Positions 34,326 through 42,340 of a stretch of DNA of 64,000 nucleotides are shown one piece after another. The DNA is taken from the NCBI GenBank assembly GCA_022446885.1, contig JAKVBU010000013.1:1-64000 (forward strand), in the 5' to 3' direction. The DNA is from Phycisphaerales bacterium. Lineage in GTDB: Bacteria; Planctomycetota; Phycisphaerae; Phycisphaerales; SM1A02. The translations under genes were made by a program, and so were the position numbers. A model generated the notes under the pieces. The model was not told the DNA's origin. It made no database searches and saw nothing but the letters and a program-made list of their open reading frames with translations. Within the stretch, counting starts at the first letter, position 1. Each line of letters opens with the position of its first letter.

Positions 34326-35036
34326 TCACTTGTCGTGCACGTGAGCGGCATCGACATGGGCATCATTGGCCTGCACAATGTCCCGTACAACACCGTCTGT
34401 GCCGGAGATCATCATCTGGGCGGCGATGCACACCAGCAGAAAGCCCATGATTCGGGTGAGGGCGTTCATGCCCGTCGTCCCCAGCGCCTTCAGCACCAGA
34501 CCCGAGGATCGAAGGCAGATCCAGCTGACGAACATGGCGACTACAACGGCCCCGGCAACGGCCACCCACCCCTCCCAGAGCTTCATGCCGTGGGCCGTCA
34601 AATGTCTGATGCTGTTGGGATCAGTCAGCTTTGCACCCTGAGAGATGACTACCGCAATTGCGCCCGGGCCGGCAATGAGCGGAAGGGCCAGGGGGCAGAA
34701 TGAGATGTCCGTAGCGGCCTTGGACTCTTTTTCCTCTTTGTCGGTGTGCTTGCGCTTTTCCTTGGGGTGCAGCAGCCCCCAGCCCACATAGCCCACCACG
34801 AGCCCACCCCCGAGATTCACCGCATTGAGCGTGATCCCGAAGAACTCGAGGATGTAGGTGCCTCCGAAGAGAAAGGCCAGCAGCAGGACCAGCGCGTACA
34901 GATTGCCCTTGAACGCCTGCCGCTTCCTGAACTTGGCATCATCACCATCAGTGATGCTGAGAAAGATCCCGACGTTGCCGAACGGATCGGTGATCACAAA
35001 CAGCGAGACAAATGCGCCCAGAAAGAGCTCGAACAT
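34326..35036 (-). CDS. MarC family integral membrane protein
   Basis: 236 aa with six hydrophobic segments and the MarC/UPF0056 features: FVITDPFGNVGIFLSIT at the N-terminus, LGGGLVVGYVGWGLL, and FCPLALPLIAGPGAIAVVI in the middle. The family is widespread in bacteria, its function is still unproven (an earlier link to multiple antibiotic resistance was withdrawn), and transport or stress roles are proposed. A charged cytoplasmic loop (PKEKRKHTDKEEKESK) separates helices 3 and 4. It follows the PEP-CTERM-like gene by 53 nt and precedes the hydantoinase gene by 12 nt on the same strand. Confidence 0.9.
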   Translation of the reverse strand: MFELFLGAFVSLFVITDPFGNVGIFLSITDGDDAKFRKRQAFKGNLYALVLLLAFLFGGTYILEFFGITLNAVNLGGGLVVGYVGWGLLHPKEKRKHTDKEEKESKAATDISFCPLALPLIAGPGAIAVVISQGAKLTDPNSIRHLTAHGMKLWEGWVAVAGAVVVAMFVSWICLRSSGLVLKALGTTGMNALTRIMGFLLVCIAAQMMISGTDGVVRDIVQANDAHVDAAHVHDK

Positions 35037-35089
35037 GGCTCAGACCATAGTCGATTTTCAGATCAGGCAGCAGGGTCTGAACGCGATCT

Positions 35090-35785
35090 TCAGCGACGTC
35101 GGCGCCGGCACACGCCGGCGATCGCCAGCAGCGCCAATGCGCTCGGAGCAGGTACCACGCTGAAGGTGTAGTGATACTGCTCCGTGCTGTGTGAGCCCCC
35201 ACCCCAACCATCCTGTGTCCCCTCTTCACCCAGCAGATCGATCGCGGGATCGCCCCAGTTTCCACCCGTGGTGGCCACCTCGATGTCGAACCCGGTGTAG
35301 CCGTCGGCGATGGACCCGGTCACGGCATTGTGGAACGTCAGGTTGATCGCATTGGCAGCCCAGTCAACCGACATGCTGGCCCAGACGGATCCAGAAGACC
35401 CCTCCCACCAACCGCCGGCGTTGTAGTCCTGAATGTCGACCCCACCACCGCCATCCAACCAGATGCCAACGAATGTGTCGGTGCCCATCAGCCCCGAGAC
35501 ATTTCGCCCCCAGGGGTTGTCGTTGTCTCCAGACCCGACGGCATCACCATCGAAGTCGAGGAAGAGCATGTACTTGCCCCAGTCACCGTCTAGGTTGTCA
35601 ACTGTGATGGACAAGAAGACATCGGTGCCGTCATCCGTGATCGACACGGCAGTGAGGTCCAGATTGGGATTCCCGGTGGCGATGTCTCCGGTCGGATCGA
35701 CCACCACATCACCCGCCGCGACGGCAGCGCAACTGAGCATCGTCAAGATTGCTGTGCAACGAACCAAACTTCTCTCCCGAGCCAT
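35090..35785 (-). CDS. secreted protein with PEP-CTERM-like sorting tail
   Basis: 231 aa from the ATG at 35785 (a TTG four codons earlier is possible). Signal peptide near the N-terminus (CTAILTMLSCAAVAAG). The body (~25-205) is acidic and beta-rich, with repeated Asp/Gly/Asn/Trp (FLDFDGDAVGSGDNDN, WWEGSSGSVWASMS), and no enzyme motif. The C-terminus is VPAPSALALLAIAGVCRRRRR: a V-P-A-P motif, a short hydrophobic helix and an Arg cluster, as in PEP-CTERM tripartite tails recognised by exosortases. No exosortase gene is in the window. Likely an exported surface or matrix protein; the role is unknown. Confidence 0.8.
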   Translation of the reverse strand: MARERSLVRCTAILTMLSCAAVAAGDVVVDPTGDIATGNPNLDLTAVSITDDGTDVFLSITVDNLDGDWGKYMLFLDFDGDAVGSGDNDNPWGRNVSGLMGTDTFVGIWLDGGGGVDIQDYNAGGWWEGSSGSVWASMSVDWAANAINLTFHNAVTGSIADGYTGFDIEVATTGGNWGDPAIDLLGEEGTQDGWGGGSHSTEQYHYTFSVVPAPSALALLAIAGVCRRRRR

Positions 35786-35831
35786 GGAAAGCACCAAGGC
35801 GGACTACAGCCTAGGTCACTCAGGCCGATCT

Positions 35832-36497
35832 TCAAGCAGCTTTTGGGCCGTTTTTTTGCTCTGGTCTAGGCTCCGGTTCTGAGGCCGGGGCCTGCTCAGG
35901 TGCCGCCAACTGCTCCAATGCCCCTCTCAGGGCTCGATAGCCGGCATCTGCCCGAGCTTTGCGTGGATCATCACTCGGATAGAACTCCGGCCCACGATGG
36001 GCATGAACGAGACGCCGCTGCGGGTCCAGCACGAGCGTCACGCTCGTCGCGGACAGCCCCCCTGGGGCCCCCGCAAGCCGCCCCAGTTCTGACCAGTCCT
36101 CGTCGATCGCCACAGGGCCATTGAACCCCAGTGCCCGCCCTGTTGCTGCAGCAGTCGAGCCCACGACGGGGGACGGTGGCTTTGGGTGGAATACCGCCAC
36201 GACCTGAATGCCACGAGGCCCGAACTCCTGACGCAACTGCTCCAGGGCCGGTAGTGACCGACGACACCATGGGCAGCCCGACGTGAACCAGCGGTAGACG
36301 ACGGCCCGAAGGGCCTTGTCCGGCCGATTCATGGGAACCGCCCAGCCATCAAACTGCGGCTTGGGCCGAATGGTGTTGATCGTCTTCTTCAGTGCTGGTG
36401 GCAGCCTCTGCCCTTGGACAGGCGCTGAAGCGTGGCCGTCATCAGCCCCCATAACGCTCACTACCGCAAGCAGGATGGACAGAGCGATCGTCATCAC
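35832..36497 (-). CDS. secreted TlpA/thioredoxin-like redoxin
   Basis: 221 aa; the GTG at 36497 overlaps the previous stop (GTGA) and an ATG follows directly at 36494. Signal peptide (IALSILLAVVSVMGADDG). The thioredoxin-like domain has VYRWFTSGCPWCRRSLPAL with an intact CPWC active site, then GIQVVAVFHPK, a cis-Pro region near LSATSVTLVLDP and the final strands. The CPWC dipeptide and flanking sequence resemble TlpA-type periplasmic disulfide reductases. A run of seven As near the 3' end of the gene encodes a Lys-Asn in the disordered tail. It sits between the AsmA-like and PEP-CTERM-like genes on one strand. Partner proteins unknown. Confidence 0.82.
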   Translation of the reverse strand: MMTIALSILLAVVSVMGADDGHASAPVQGQRLPPALKKTINTIRPKPQFDGWAVPMNRPDKALRAVVYRWFTSGCPWCRRSLPALEQLRQEFGPRGIQVVAVFHPKPPSPVVGSTAAATGRALGFNGPVAIDEDWSELGRLAGAPGGLSATSVTLVLDPQRRLVHAHRGPEFYPSDDPRKARADAGYRALRGALEQLAAPEQAPASEPEPRPEQKNGPKAA

Positions 36498-37408
36498 CCA
36501 CCCGACTCCTTCTTGTCCGTTTCCTTCTTGCCCTCATCGGATGATTCCCCTGAGGGCGATTTCCCCTTGCCCCCACCCAATAGTCCACCCAGGCCCTCGC
36601 CGATGTTGTCGCCGAGATTCTTGATCTCATCAGTCGCCTTTCCCAATCCCTCATTGAGACCGCGATTCACTTCGAGAAGGGCCTTGCCCACCCCGATCTT
36701 GCGCAATCCGGGAACCGACTCCAACGCGGTCGCGATCGAACCAACGGCTGCGCCGCTGAGACCTTGTACCGGATTGTCCTGAATGTGCTTGAGAAGAATG
36801 CTCAATGCCAGAGACACGACTTGAGATGTGATGTCACCTTCCTCTGTCTTGGTACCGACGTTCTCCATCGTAAAACTGGGAATCTCGGCATCGAGTTTGC
36901 CACCGGCCAGATTCACGATCGAACCAGTCGCTGTCAGACGGATGTCATGAATCTCCAGTTTGCCGATGTTCAGGTGGACCCGCTCCGAGGGCTCGGTGGA
37001 CGTCTCTGACGAAGTGGCTGCGCTGACGTGTTCCACGATGACGTTGGCATTGAGTCGGTCGTCTATCTGCTCCAGATCCAGCGTCAGTCCCTGCAATATG
37101 ACAGTGGGAATCTCGATCTTGTCTGAGAGCATCGTGCCAATCGATGCGGCAATATCGGCGGACGTCAGTTGCACGAAGTCGGGTTTCTCAAATCCCTCGG
37201 GGTTGGCGATCTTCAGTCCCCGAATCTGCGTGTCATCGCTGAAGATGCCCAGCTTGACCGATGAAACATCGGTCTTCACACCGAGGATGGTGGTGCCCTG
37301 AGAGCGAATCACAGACGCGGCGATAGCGTCAATTGACATGAACGCCACCAGCAACAGGATGAGCACTGCCACAATGAGCCCGGCGATGATTTTTCTGGTG
37401 CGAGTCAT
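36494..37408 (-). CDS. AsmA-like membrane-anchored periplasmic protein
   Basis: 304 aa. N-terminal membrane anchor (IIAGLIVAVLILLLVAFM), then a beta-strand-rich region with the features of AsmA/YhjG-like proteins: LGVKTDVSSVKLGIFSDDTQ, IRGLKIANPEGFEKPDFVQL and LQGLTLDLEQIDDRLNANVI. The last 60 residues are Gly/Lys/Glu rich (GGLLGGGKGKSPSGESSDEG) and should be disordered. AsmA-like proteins take part in outer-membrane lipid or protein homeostasis. This one is short and holds only the N-terminal part of that fold. First gene of a minus-strand run that continues with the TlpA-like redoxin (4-nt overlap). Confidence 0.72.
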   Translation of the reverse strand: MTRTRKIIAGLIVAVLILLLVAFMSIDAIAASVIRSQGTTILGVKTDVSSVKLGIFSDDTQIRGLKIANPEGFEKPDFVQLTSADIAASIGTMLSDKIEIPTVILQGLTLDLEQIDDRLNANVIVEHVSAATSSETSTEPSERVHLNIGKLEIHDIRLTATGSIVNLAGGKLDAEIPSFTMENVGTKTEEGDITSQVVSLALSILLKHIQDNPVQGLSGAAVGSIATALESVPGLRKIGVGKALLEVNRGLNEGLGKATDEIKNLGDNIGEGLGGLLGGGKGKSPSGESSDEGKKETDKKESGG

Positions 37409-37758
37409 GTGGGCAACTTATCGCAGCAGCACTCGTCACAGTGGCGTTGTAGATGCAAAGTGGAGAGGTGTGCACGACATGCTGGCCGTGCTGGCCGGCT
37501 TGGGGCCATCAGGCCAGACCGACTCTGACGCCCCACGAGCAGGCCCGGGCCCACTGTGGGCCAGGGGCCGAATCTTCCAAGCTGACGCGATCGACACAAG
37601 CATGACCTGATCGCGGTGGGGTTGGATGAGGGCACCCCGCGGAGGGCGTGAAGCACAAGGATGCACTTCTTGAACACCCCCCCTCCGTGAGGCCGGGGGA
37701 GACACCGCCGGGGCCTTTGCATCCAACTGTGAAGGTGCTAGACTGCCCCTCCCCAACT
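37409..37758. other. 350-bp intergenic region, no gene supported
   Basis: Lies between the start of the AsmA-like gene and tRNA-Asp. Short open frames here have no start context or protein-like composition. Several GC-rich partial inverted repeats are present, but none is long or followed by a T run. The only element I can support is the probable tRNA promoter at its right end. Confidence 0.5.
37717..37744 (+). promoter_or_regulatory. probable sigma-70-type promoter of tRNA-Asp
   Basis: TTGCAT at 37717-37722, a 16-nt spacer and TAGACT at 37739-37744, ending 14 nt before the mature tRNA 5' end. Spacing and position fit a short-leader tRNA transcript. Only partial matches to consensus. Confidence 0.4.
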
Positions 37759-37832
<74 letters not shown>

Positions 37833-37839
37833 CTTGAAA

Positions 37840-37863
37840 CAGCCCCCGCTTGTGCGGGGGCTG
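37840..37863 (+). terminator. intrinsic terminator of tRNA-Asp
   Basis: 10-bp perfect GC-rich stem (37840-37849 with 37854-37863, 4-nt loop) followed by CTTTCGTT. It lies 7 nt after the tRNA and 18 nt before the end of the convergent arsC-like gene, so it may serve both. Confidence 0.75.
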
Positions 37864-37881
37864 CTTTCGTTCCTGACCAGG

Positions 37882-38301
37882 TCAGTGTTCGGCCAACCAG
37901 GCCTCGAGTTTGGCGCGAATCAAGTCACGGGTCGTTCGGAACGAGGCGAGCTGCTCATCTTCGGGCCCGCTCGTCTGCGGATCGTTGAAGGGCCAGAGCG
38001 TGATCGCCCCGACGGCATCCACCAGCACAGGGCAAGATTCAGCCGCCGCTGCACACACCGCGAATGCATGGGCCACCGGACCGCCAGACAGGGCGTCCTC
38101 GATAGAGGTGGACGAGAGGCTCTCGGTGGACACCCCCGCCTCCTTGAGCACCCGAATGGACATGGGATGCACCTGCGAGGGGTGCGTGCCGGCTGAGCAC
38201 GCCTCGTAGCGATCGCCGGCGAGATGCCGCAGCAGGGCCTCGGCCATCTGGGACCGAGCGCTGTTGGCTGTGCACAGGAACAGCACCCGCTGCCGACTCA
38301 T
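37882..38301 (-). CDS. arsC: thioredoxin-coupled arsenate reductase (low-Mr PTP fold)
   Basis: 139 aa. The phosphatase-like loop is at residues 10-16 (CTANSAR, nucleophile Cys10 and Arg16), and a second pair, Cys83 and Cys90, lies in the AVCAAAAESC helix with a spacing of 7. This matches the Cys10/Cys82/Cys89 relay of the ArsC of plasmid pI258, which reduces arsenate to arsenite with thioredoxin. Simple low-Mr tyrosine phosphatases lack that pair. TLWPFNDPQ is also typical. Its ATG overlaps the PhoU-like stop by 4 nt. Placing it after a phosphate importer makes sense, since arsenate enters through phosphate systems. Confidence 0.87.
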   Translation of the reverse strand: MSRQRVLFLCTANSARSQMAEALLRHLAGDRYEACSAGTHPSQVHPMSIRVLKEAGVSTESLSSTSIEDALSGGPVAHAFAVCAAAAESCPVLVDAVGAITLWPFNDPQTSGPEDEQLASFRTTRDLIRAKLEAWLAEH

Positions 38302-38990
38302 ACGTCGTCGGGCTTGCCGTCCTTCTTCGGCTTGCGGAAGTCCAGTTCCTCGATCTTGCCGAACACCGCAGTGGCGATGTTGGCCAGGTGTGAGGCCACT
38401 CGCTTGTAGTGACGACCAAGCAGTGAGTAGGCCACGGCTTCGTGGGTGGGCACGGCACTCTTGTCGCGCAGGAGCGACTCTTCAACCGCGTCGCACTCAC
38501 CACGAATCCGATCGGCTGCCTTGATCGCCTGCTTGGCCTGCTTCACGCTGGACTGGGCGAATGCGTCGCGAACATCTGTGAAGAGCGTCTGCATGCGGCT
38601 GCGGATGTCCTCCAGCGGCTCGTGGTACTGCTCAATCTGATAGTCAACCTCGTAGAACCGGCCCACTTCAAACACGTTCTTGCAGTAGTCGCCAATCCGC
38701 TCGGCGTCCTTGGCCACGCTCATCAGGGCCAGACACCCAGGGATGTCCGCGACCGGGTTCACGGTCAGGTGGGTGAGGATGTTGCCACGCAGCGACCGCA
38801 GCAGTCGATTGATCTCCTGATCGCGGGCGTACAGGGCCTCGCGAACATCCGCGGCGGGCTTCGTGCGGCGAAGAACATCGTTGGCTTCGTCGAACATCCA
38901 GGCAGCGGCCTCGAGCATCTGGGCGAACTCGTTGAACGCCGCGTCGAGCTTGTCGGAGGCCCGCAAGGCCGCGATGAGTTGGCTGAACAT
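38298..38990 (-). CDS. PhoU-domain protein, partner of the Na/Pi cotransporter
   Basis: 230 aa, all-helical. It has PhoU-like features: an N-terminal helix (MFSQLIAALRASDKLDAAF), a central E/DxxxD metal-binding-like signature (SVAKDAERIGDYCKNVFEVG) and a second copy near the C-terminus (LGRHYKRVASHLANIATAVF). PhoU proteins restrain phosphate uptake, and copies fused or adjacent to NptA-type cotransporters are common. It lies 50 nt downstream of the cotransporter gene and overlaps arsC by 4 nt, so the three form one operon for phosphate uptake and arsenate defence. Confidence 0.85.
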   Translation of the reverse strand: MFSQLIAALRASDKLDAAFNEFAQMLEAAAWMFDEANDVLRRTKPAADVREALYARDQEINRLLRSLRGNILTHLTVNPVADIPGCLALMSVAKDAERIGDYCKNVFEVGRFYEVDYQIEQYHEPLEDIRSRMQTLFTDVRDAFAQSSVKQAKQAIKAADRIRGECDAVEESLLRDKSAVPTHEAVAYSLLGRHYKRVASHLANIATAVFGKIEELDFRKPKKDGKPDDV

Positions 38991-39040
38991 GTCGAACTCC
39001 TTCGGGCGATGGTAGCGCCGCCCGAGCCACGCTGAAGAGA

Positions 39041-40246
39041 CTAGAAGATGAACAGTTCCGTGATCACCAGACCGATGACCGGAGCGATCAGAAACACGGT
39101 GGCCAGAAAGATGAAGGCGTGCTTACGCTTTCTCGCGGCCAGCGATGAGAGCCATTTGGAGATCCGGATCGGGATCATCCGAAGCGGATACCAGACGAGA
39201 TTGTCGGTGATGTTGAAGAGCACGTGGGCGATAGCGACTGACACGGCCCCGGCGGTTGGATTGGCCGTTGCGGCCAGTACGCCGGTCACCGTAGTACCGA
39301 TGTTGCAGCCGAGCATGTAGGGGAACACGCGACGGAGTTTCACCGCGCCAGCGCCGGCGATGGGCACCATCAGGCTCGTGCTCACCGAACTCGATTGCAC
39401 AGCAACGGTCGTACCAAGGCCTGAAATCCAGGCGAGGAAGTCATTGCGGAAGATCACCTTGCTGAAGAGCCCTTCCATCTTGGTGAGCATGGCCCCCTTG
39501 AGGTTTCGCACGAGCCCGACAAGACCGCAAAAGAGTGTCACCAGGCCCACCACCGCAATCAACACGCCTCCCAGAACCGCGGCTTCTTCGGTCATCCAGT
39601 TGATGGCATCCTTCACTGCACTCACCACTGGCTTGGTGATCAGTTTCACCGGGCTTGTGCCCTTCCCGATCTCCCCCAGCCCGATGGCACTGGTCAACCA
39701 CTCAGCGGTCGAGGTGAGTATGCCTACGCCTGGCTCACCGTCAGGGCCGCGCTTGGCCATGACCGCGGTAATCCACTCCAGCGGAAACAGCAGAAGCACC
39801 GTCATCACATTTGGCACAGCGTGCATGAGGGCCGTGCAGTAGGACCGTCGAAACTGACGGCGGATCCGCATCGTTCCCAGCGACACGATGATGCCGGTGA
39901 CACTCGTTCCGATGTTGGCGCCCATCACCGCGAACACGGCTGTTCGCACGCTCATCTCCTGGGCTGCCACCAGCGTGATGATGAGCGACGTAGTGAACGA
40001 CGACGACTGCACAATGGCGGTTACGAGCACCGCCGCAAGCAGCGCAACCAGTGGGTTGTCACCTTCGGCTATGGCCGTCTGCAGCCAGCTGGTCTCTTTG
40101 CCAATCACCTTGAGCCCACTGCCCATGATGTTGATTGCGCAGAGGAAGAAGTACAGGGCCACCAGCGCCCACATGGCGTGCCACCAGAAGGGTCGCACCT
40201 TGGTCGTGGGGATCTTCGGCATTGAGTTCGGCTTCGACACTGTCAT
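39041..40246 (-). CDS. Na+/phosphate cotransporter (NptA/PF02690 family)
   Basis: 401 aa, about eight to ten membrane helices. It contains the family's inverted duplicated motif: AVLVTAIVQSSSFTTSLII in the first half and GLGTTVAVQSSSVSTSLMVP in the second, each a QSSS substrate loop. MGANIGTSVTGII and LGCNIGTTVTGVL are the matching second elements. These transporters import phosphate with sodium. There is no fused PhoU domain; instead the next gene encodes one. Likely first gene of the three-gene operon with PhoU-like and arsC. Phosphate-dependent control is expected but no Pho box was identified. Confidence 0.9.
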   Translation of the reverse strand: MTVSKPNSMPKIPTTKVRPFWWHAMWALVALYFFLCAINIMGSGLKVIGKETSWLQTAIAEGDNPLVALLAAVLVTAIVQSSSFTTSLIITLVAAQEMSVRTAVFAVMGANIGTSVTGIIVSLGTMRIRRQFRRSYCTALMHAVPNVMTVLLLFPLEWITAVMAKRGPDGEPGVGILTSTAEWLTSAIGLGEIGKGTSPVKLITKPVVSAVKDAINWMTEEAAVLGGVLIAVVGLVTLFCGLVGLVRNLKGAMLTKMEGLFSKVIFRNDFLAWISGLGTTVAVQSSSVSTSLMVPIAGAGAVKLRRVFPYMLGCNIGTTVTGVLAATANPTAGAVSVAIAHVLFNITDNLVWYPLRMIPIRISKWLSSLAARKRKHAFIFLATVFLIAPVIGLVITELFIF

Positions 40247-40476
40247 CGAGAGACTTGCTCCAGACGCCCGTCGCCCGAGGCTCGACGAGCATTGATGGCG
40301 AGCATGAGACCAGCTCAGGGCTCATGCCCCGTTGCCGCCATGTTCAAATTGTGTTCAGCCGGCGAGGTGAGCTCAGGCCGCTGAAATCGCCCTGCCCCCC
40401 TCAGGCCAGTCTGGGCGGCTTACAACAGGCCAGCTTGCCAGCGTTAGGGGCAGCGCTGGCCCCGTACACTCGATCC

Positions 40477-41976
40477 ATGCTCGCCCCCATTTTGACACTG
40501 TGCCTGCTGGCTACATCTCAGCCCAATATCGTCATCGTGATGGTCGACGATCTGGGCTGGCAAGACGTCTCCGTGCCCATGCACGAGTCGAGAACGCCAC
40601 TCAACGACCAGTGGCACACCCCGGCACTGGAAGGGCTCGCCAGTCAGGGAACGGTGCTCACCAATGGCTACGCGGCCGCACCGGTGTGCACACCCACCCG
40701 CGTGAGCCTCATGACCGGCCAGATGCCCTGCCGCCACAACATCACCTACTGGACGCTCCACCACGACCGCGACACGTCTCGAAACCACCCACGCATCAAG
40801 GCCCCTGACTGGGCCAAGGAGGGGCTTCAACCCGACACCCCCACCTTGGCAGCGCTGCTCAAGGACGCCGGCTACCGGACCATTCACTGTGGCAAGGCCC
40901 ATTTTGGCGCCCACGGCACGCCCGGCAGCGATCCGATGACGCTTGGGTTCGATGTCAACATCGCAGGGCACGGCTCGGGCGGGCCAGCGAGTTTCTACGG
41001 CACGCACAACTTCTCTGCGGCCGGCCGCAAGAGGGCGAACAACCCCAACGCGGATCCGGGGGGCAAGAGCGTGTGGGACATTCCCGGTCTTGAGAAGTAC
41101 CACGGACAGGACATCTATCTCACCGAGGCACTCTGCAATGAGGCCATCGAGGCGCTTGACCAAGCAGTCGCCGAAGACAAGCCGGTCTTTCTGCACTTTG
41201 CCCCCTACGCCGTCCATGTGCCGATCATGGCCAACCGCCCCTTGCTGGGCCGCTACGACGGACTGCAACCCAAGGAAGCGGCCTACGCCACGATGATTGA
41301 GTCGGTGGATCAGGCACTGGGCCGCATTCTTGAGAGGCTCGACCACCACGGCCTCGCCGACAACACGATCGTCGTCTTCACCTCTGACAACGGCGGGCTC
41401 AGCGCACACGCCCGCGGCGGCGAACCCCACACACACAATGCCCCCCTCAAGTCGGGCAAGGGCTCAAGCTACGAGGGTGGCACTCGAGTGCCGTGGGTGA
41501 TTCGTTGGCCCGGCGTCACAGAGGCTGGCGCTCGTATCGATACGCCGGTGATCACGCAGGACTTGGCCCCCACGCTGGCCCGGGCTGCTGGAACGGCATT
41601 CCCTCCAACCCACCCCATCGACGGCGTGGACCTCAGGAGCGTGCTGGAAAGTGAGGCCAACCCAGATCGCCCGCTCGTGTGGCATCAGCCTCATCAGTGG
41701 GGCGCCAGCGGCCCTGGCATCGAGCCCTTCACTGCCATTCGGGTAGGGCGGTGGAAACTGCTGCTCTACCACGACGGCCCCAGCGTGGAGCTCTACGACC
41801 TGTCAGAGGACATCTCCGAGGCGCATAACGTGGCTCAGGATCACCCTGAGCAGGTTGAGTTGCTACTGGAGCACCTCCGGCGCGTCGCCGCCGGCACGGG
41901 GCTGCAGATGAGCATCGACAAGGCCACCGGGGCGCCGGTGGCGATTTCGAATCCGGCACAATCCACCGAGCCGTGA
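40477..41976 (+). CDS. secreted type I sulfatase (formylglycine-dependent)
   Basis: 499 aa from the ATG at 40477 with a short signal peptide (MLAPILTLCLLATSQ). The metal-binding start PNIVIVMVDDLGWQDV and the sulfatase signature CTPTRVSLMTGQ (Cys71, the residue oxidised to formylglycine) are intact. GYRTIHCGKAHFG, VVFTSDNGGLSAHARGG and the C-terminal region with DLSEDISEAHNVAQDHPEQ complete the family. The enzyme cleaves sulfate esters in the periplasm or outside, typically of algal polysaccharides in marine planctomycetes. Divergent from the cotransporter gene over 230 bp. Substrate cannot be told; no formylglycine-generating enzyme or carbohydrate lyase lies nearby. Confidence 0.9.
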   Translation: MLAPILTLCLLATSQPNIVIVMVDDLGWQDVSVPMHESRTPLNDQWHTPALEGLASQGTVLTNGYAAAPVCTPTRVSLMTGQMPCRHNITYWTLHHDRDTSRNHPRIKAPDWAKEGLQPDTPTLAALLKDAGYRTIHCGKAHFGAHGTPGSDPMTLGFDVNIAGHGSGGPASFYGTHNFSAAGRKRANNPNADPGGKSVWDIPGLEKYHGQDIYLTEALCNEAIEALDQAVAEDKPVFLHFAPYAVHVPIMANRPLLGRYDGLQPKEAAYATMIESVDQALGRILERLDHHGLADNTIVVFTSDNGGLSAHARGGEPHTHNAPLKSGKGSSYEGGTRVPWVIRWPGVTEAGARIDTPVITQDLAPTLARAAGTAFPPTHPIDGVDLRSVLESEANPDRPLVWHQPHQWGASGPGIEPFTAIRVGRWKLLLYHDGPSVELYDLSEDISEAHNVAQDHPEQVELLLEHLRRVAAGTGLQMSIDKATGAPVAISNPAQSTEP

Positions 41977-42110
41977 GAATCGTCTGAAAAATCGACGGCT
42001 GAGTACTTGCATCAGCCGGGCAATCGGTCATTGTGGGGGTGACCCGGGCCGTGACCACGGCCGTCCGCCCGGACAACCGGCGACAGCCGGATGGGCTCCG
42101 CGGAAGGACG

Positions 42111-42333
42111 CCTGCCGAGCAGATCAGCTCCTTGTGGGTTCACGCTCGGCGACATGGCACGGGACTCGACGCCTGAGAATGTCGATGATCTGAAGATCAG
42201 CTCAGGAACCATCGGGAGAGTGGTTCCAACGGGTGCTCCCGACGAGAGAGGCGCACGCATCACGCGTGCACGATGGCGGCGGAGAGGAAGGACGATGACG
42301 CCCGTGCTGAAAGGCCGGGCGTCGACGTTTTTT
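42111..42333 (+). ncRNA. candidate structured small RNA ending in an intrinsic terminator
   Basis: In the 364-bp gap between the sulfatase and polA 3' ends there is a row of hairpins: 42114-42120/42144-42150 (7 bp), 42172-42177/42201-42206 enclosing 42186-42190/42195-42199, and 42253-42258/42264-42269 (6 bp). In addition, 42205-42211 pairs with 42221-42227 (7 bp), and its loop, 42212-42218, pairs with 42236-42242 (7 bp), giving a possible H-type pseudoknot. The row ends in a hairpin with a T6 run on the plus strand. I do not recognise it as tmRNA, RNase P, SRP or 6S RNA, and the 5' end and promoter are unknown. GC-rich DNA forms hairpins by chance, so this is a hypothesis. Confidence 0.35.
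42297..42333 (+). terminator. intrinsic terminator on the plus strand
   Basis: 8-bp stem (42297-42304 with 42316-42323, loop of 11 nt) followed by GACG and six Ts at 42328-42333. The T run is on the plus strand, so it cannot serve polA, which ends at 42341 on the other strand. It lies 320 nt after the sulfatase stop. Confidence 0.65.
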
Positions 42334-42340
42334 CCGTCGC

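Noticed and set aside
40444-41436. Open frame of ~330 codons antisense to the sulfatase
   Set aside because: The sulfatase signature and metal sites on the plus strand settle the coding strand.
41977-42340. Known housekeeping RNA (tmRNA, RNase P, SRP or 6S) in the gap
   Set aside because: None of the conserved sequence blocks of these RNAs was found on either strand.
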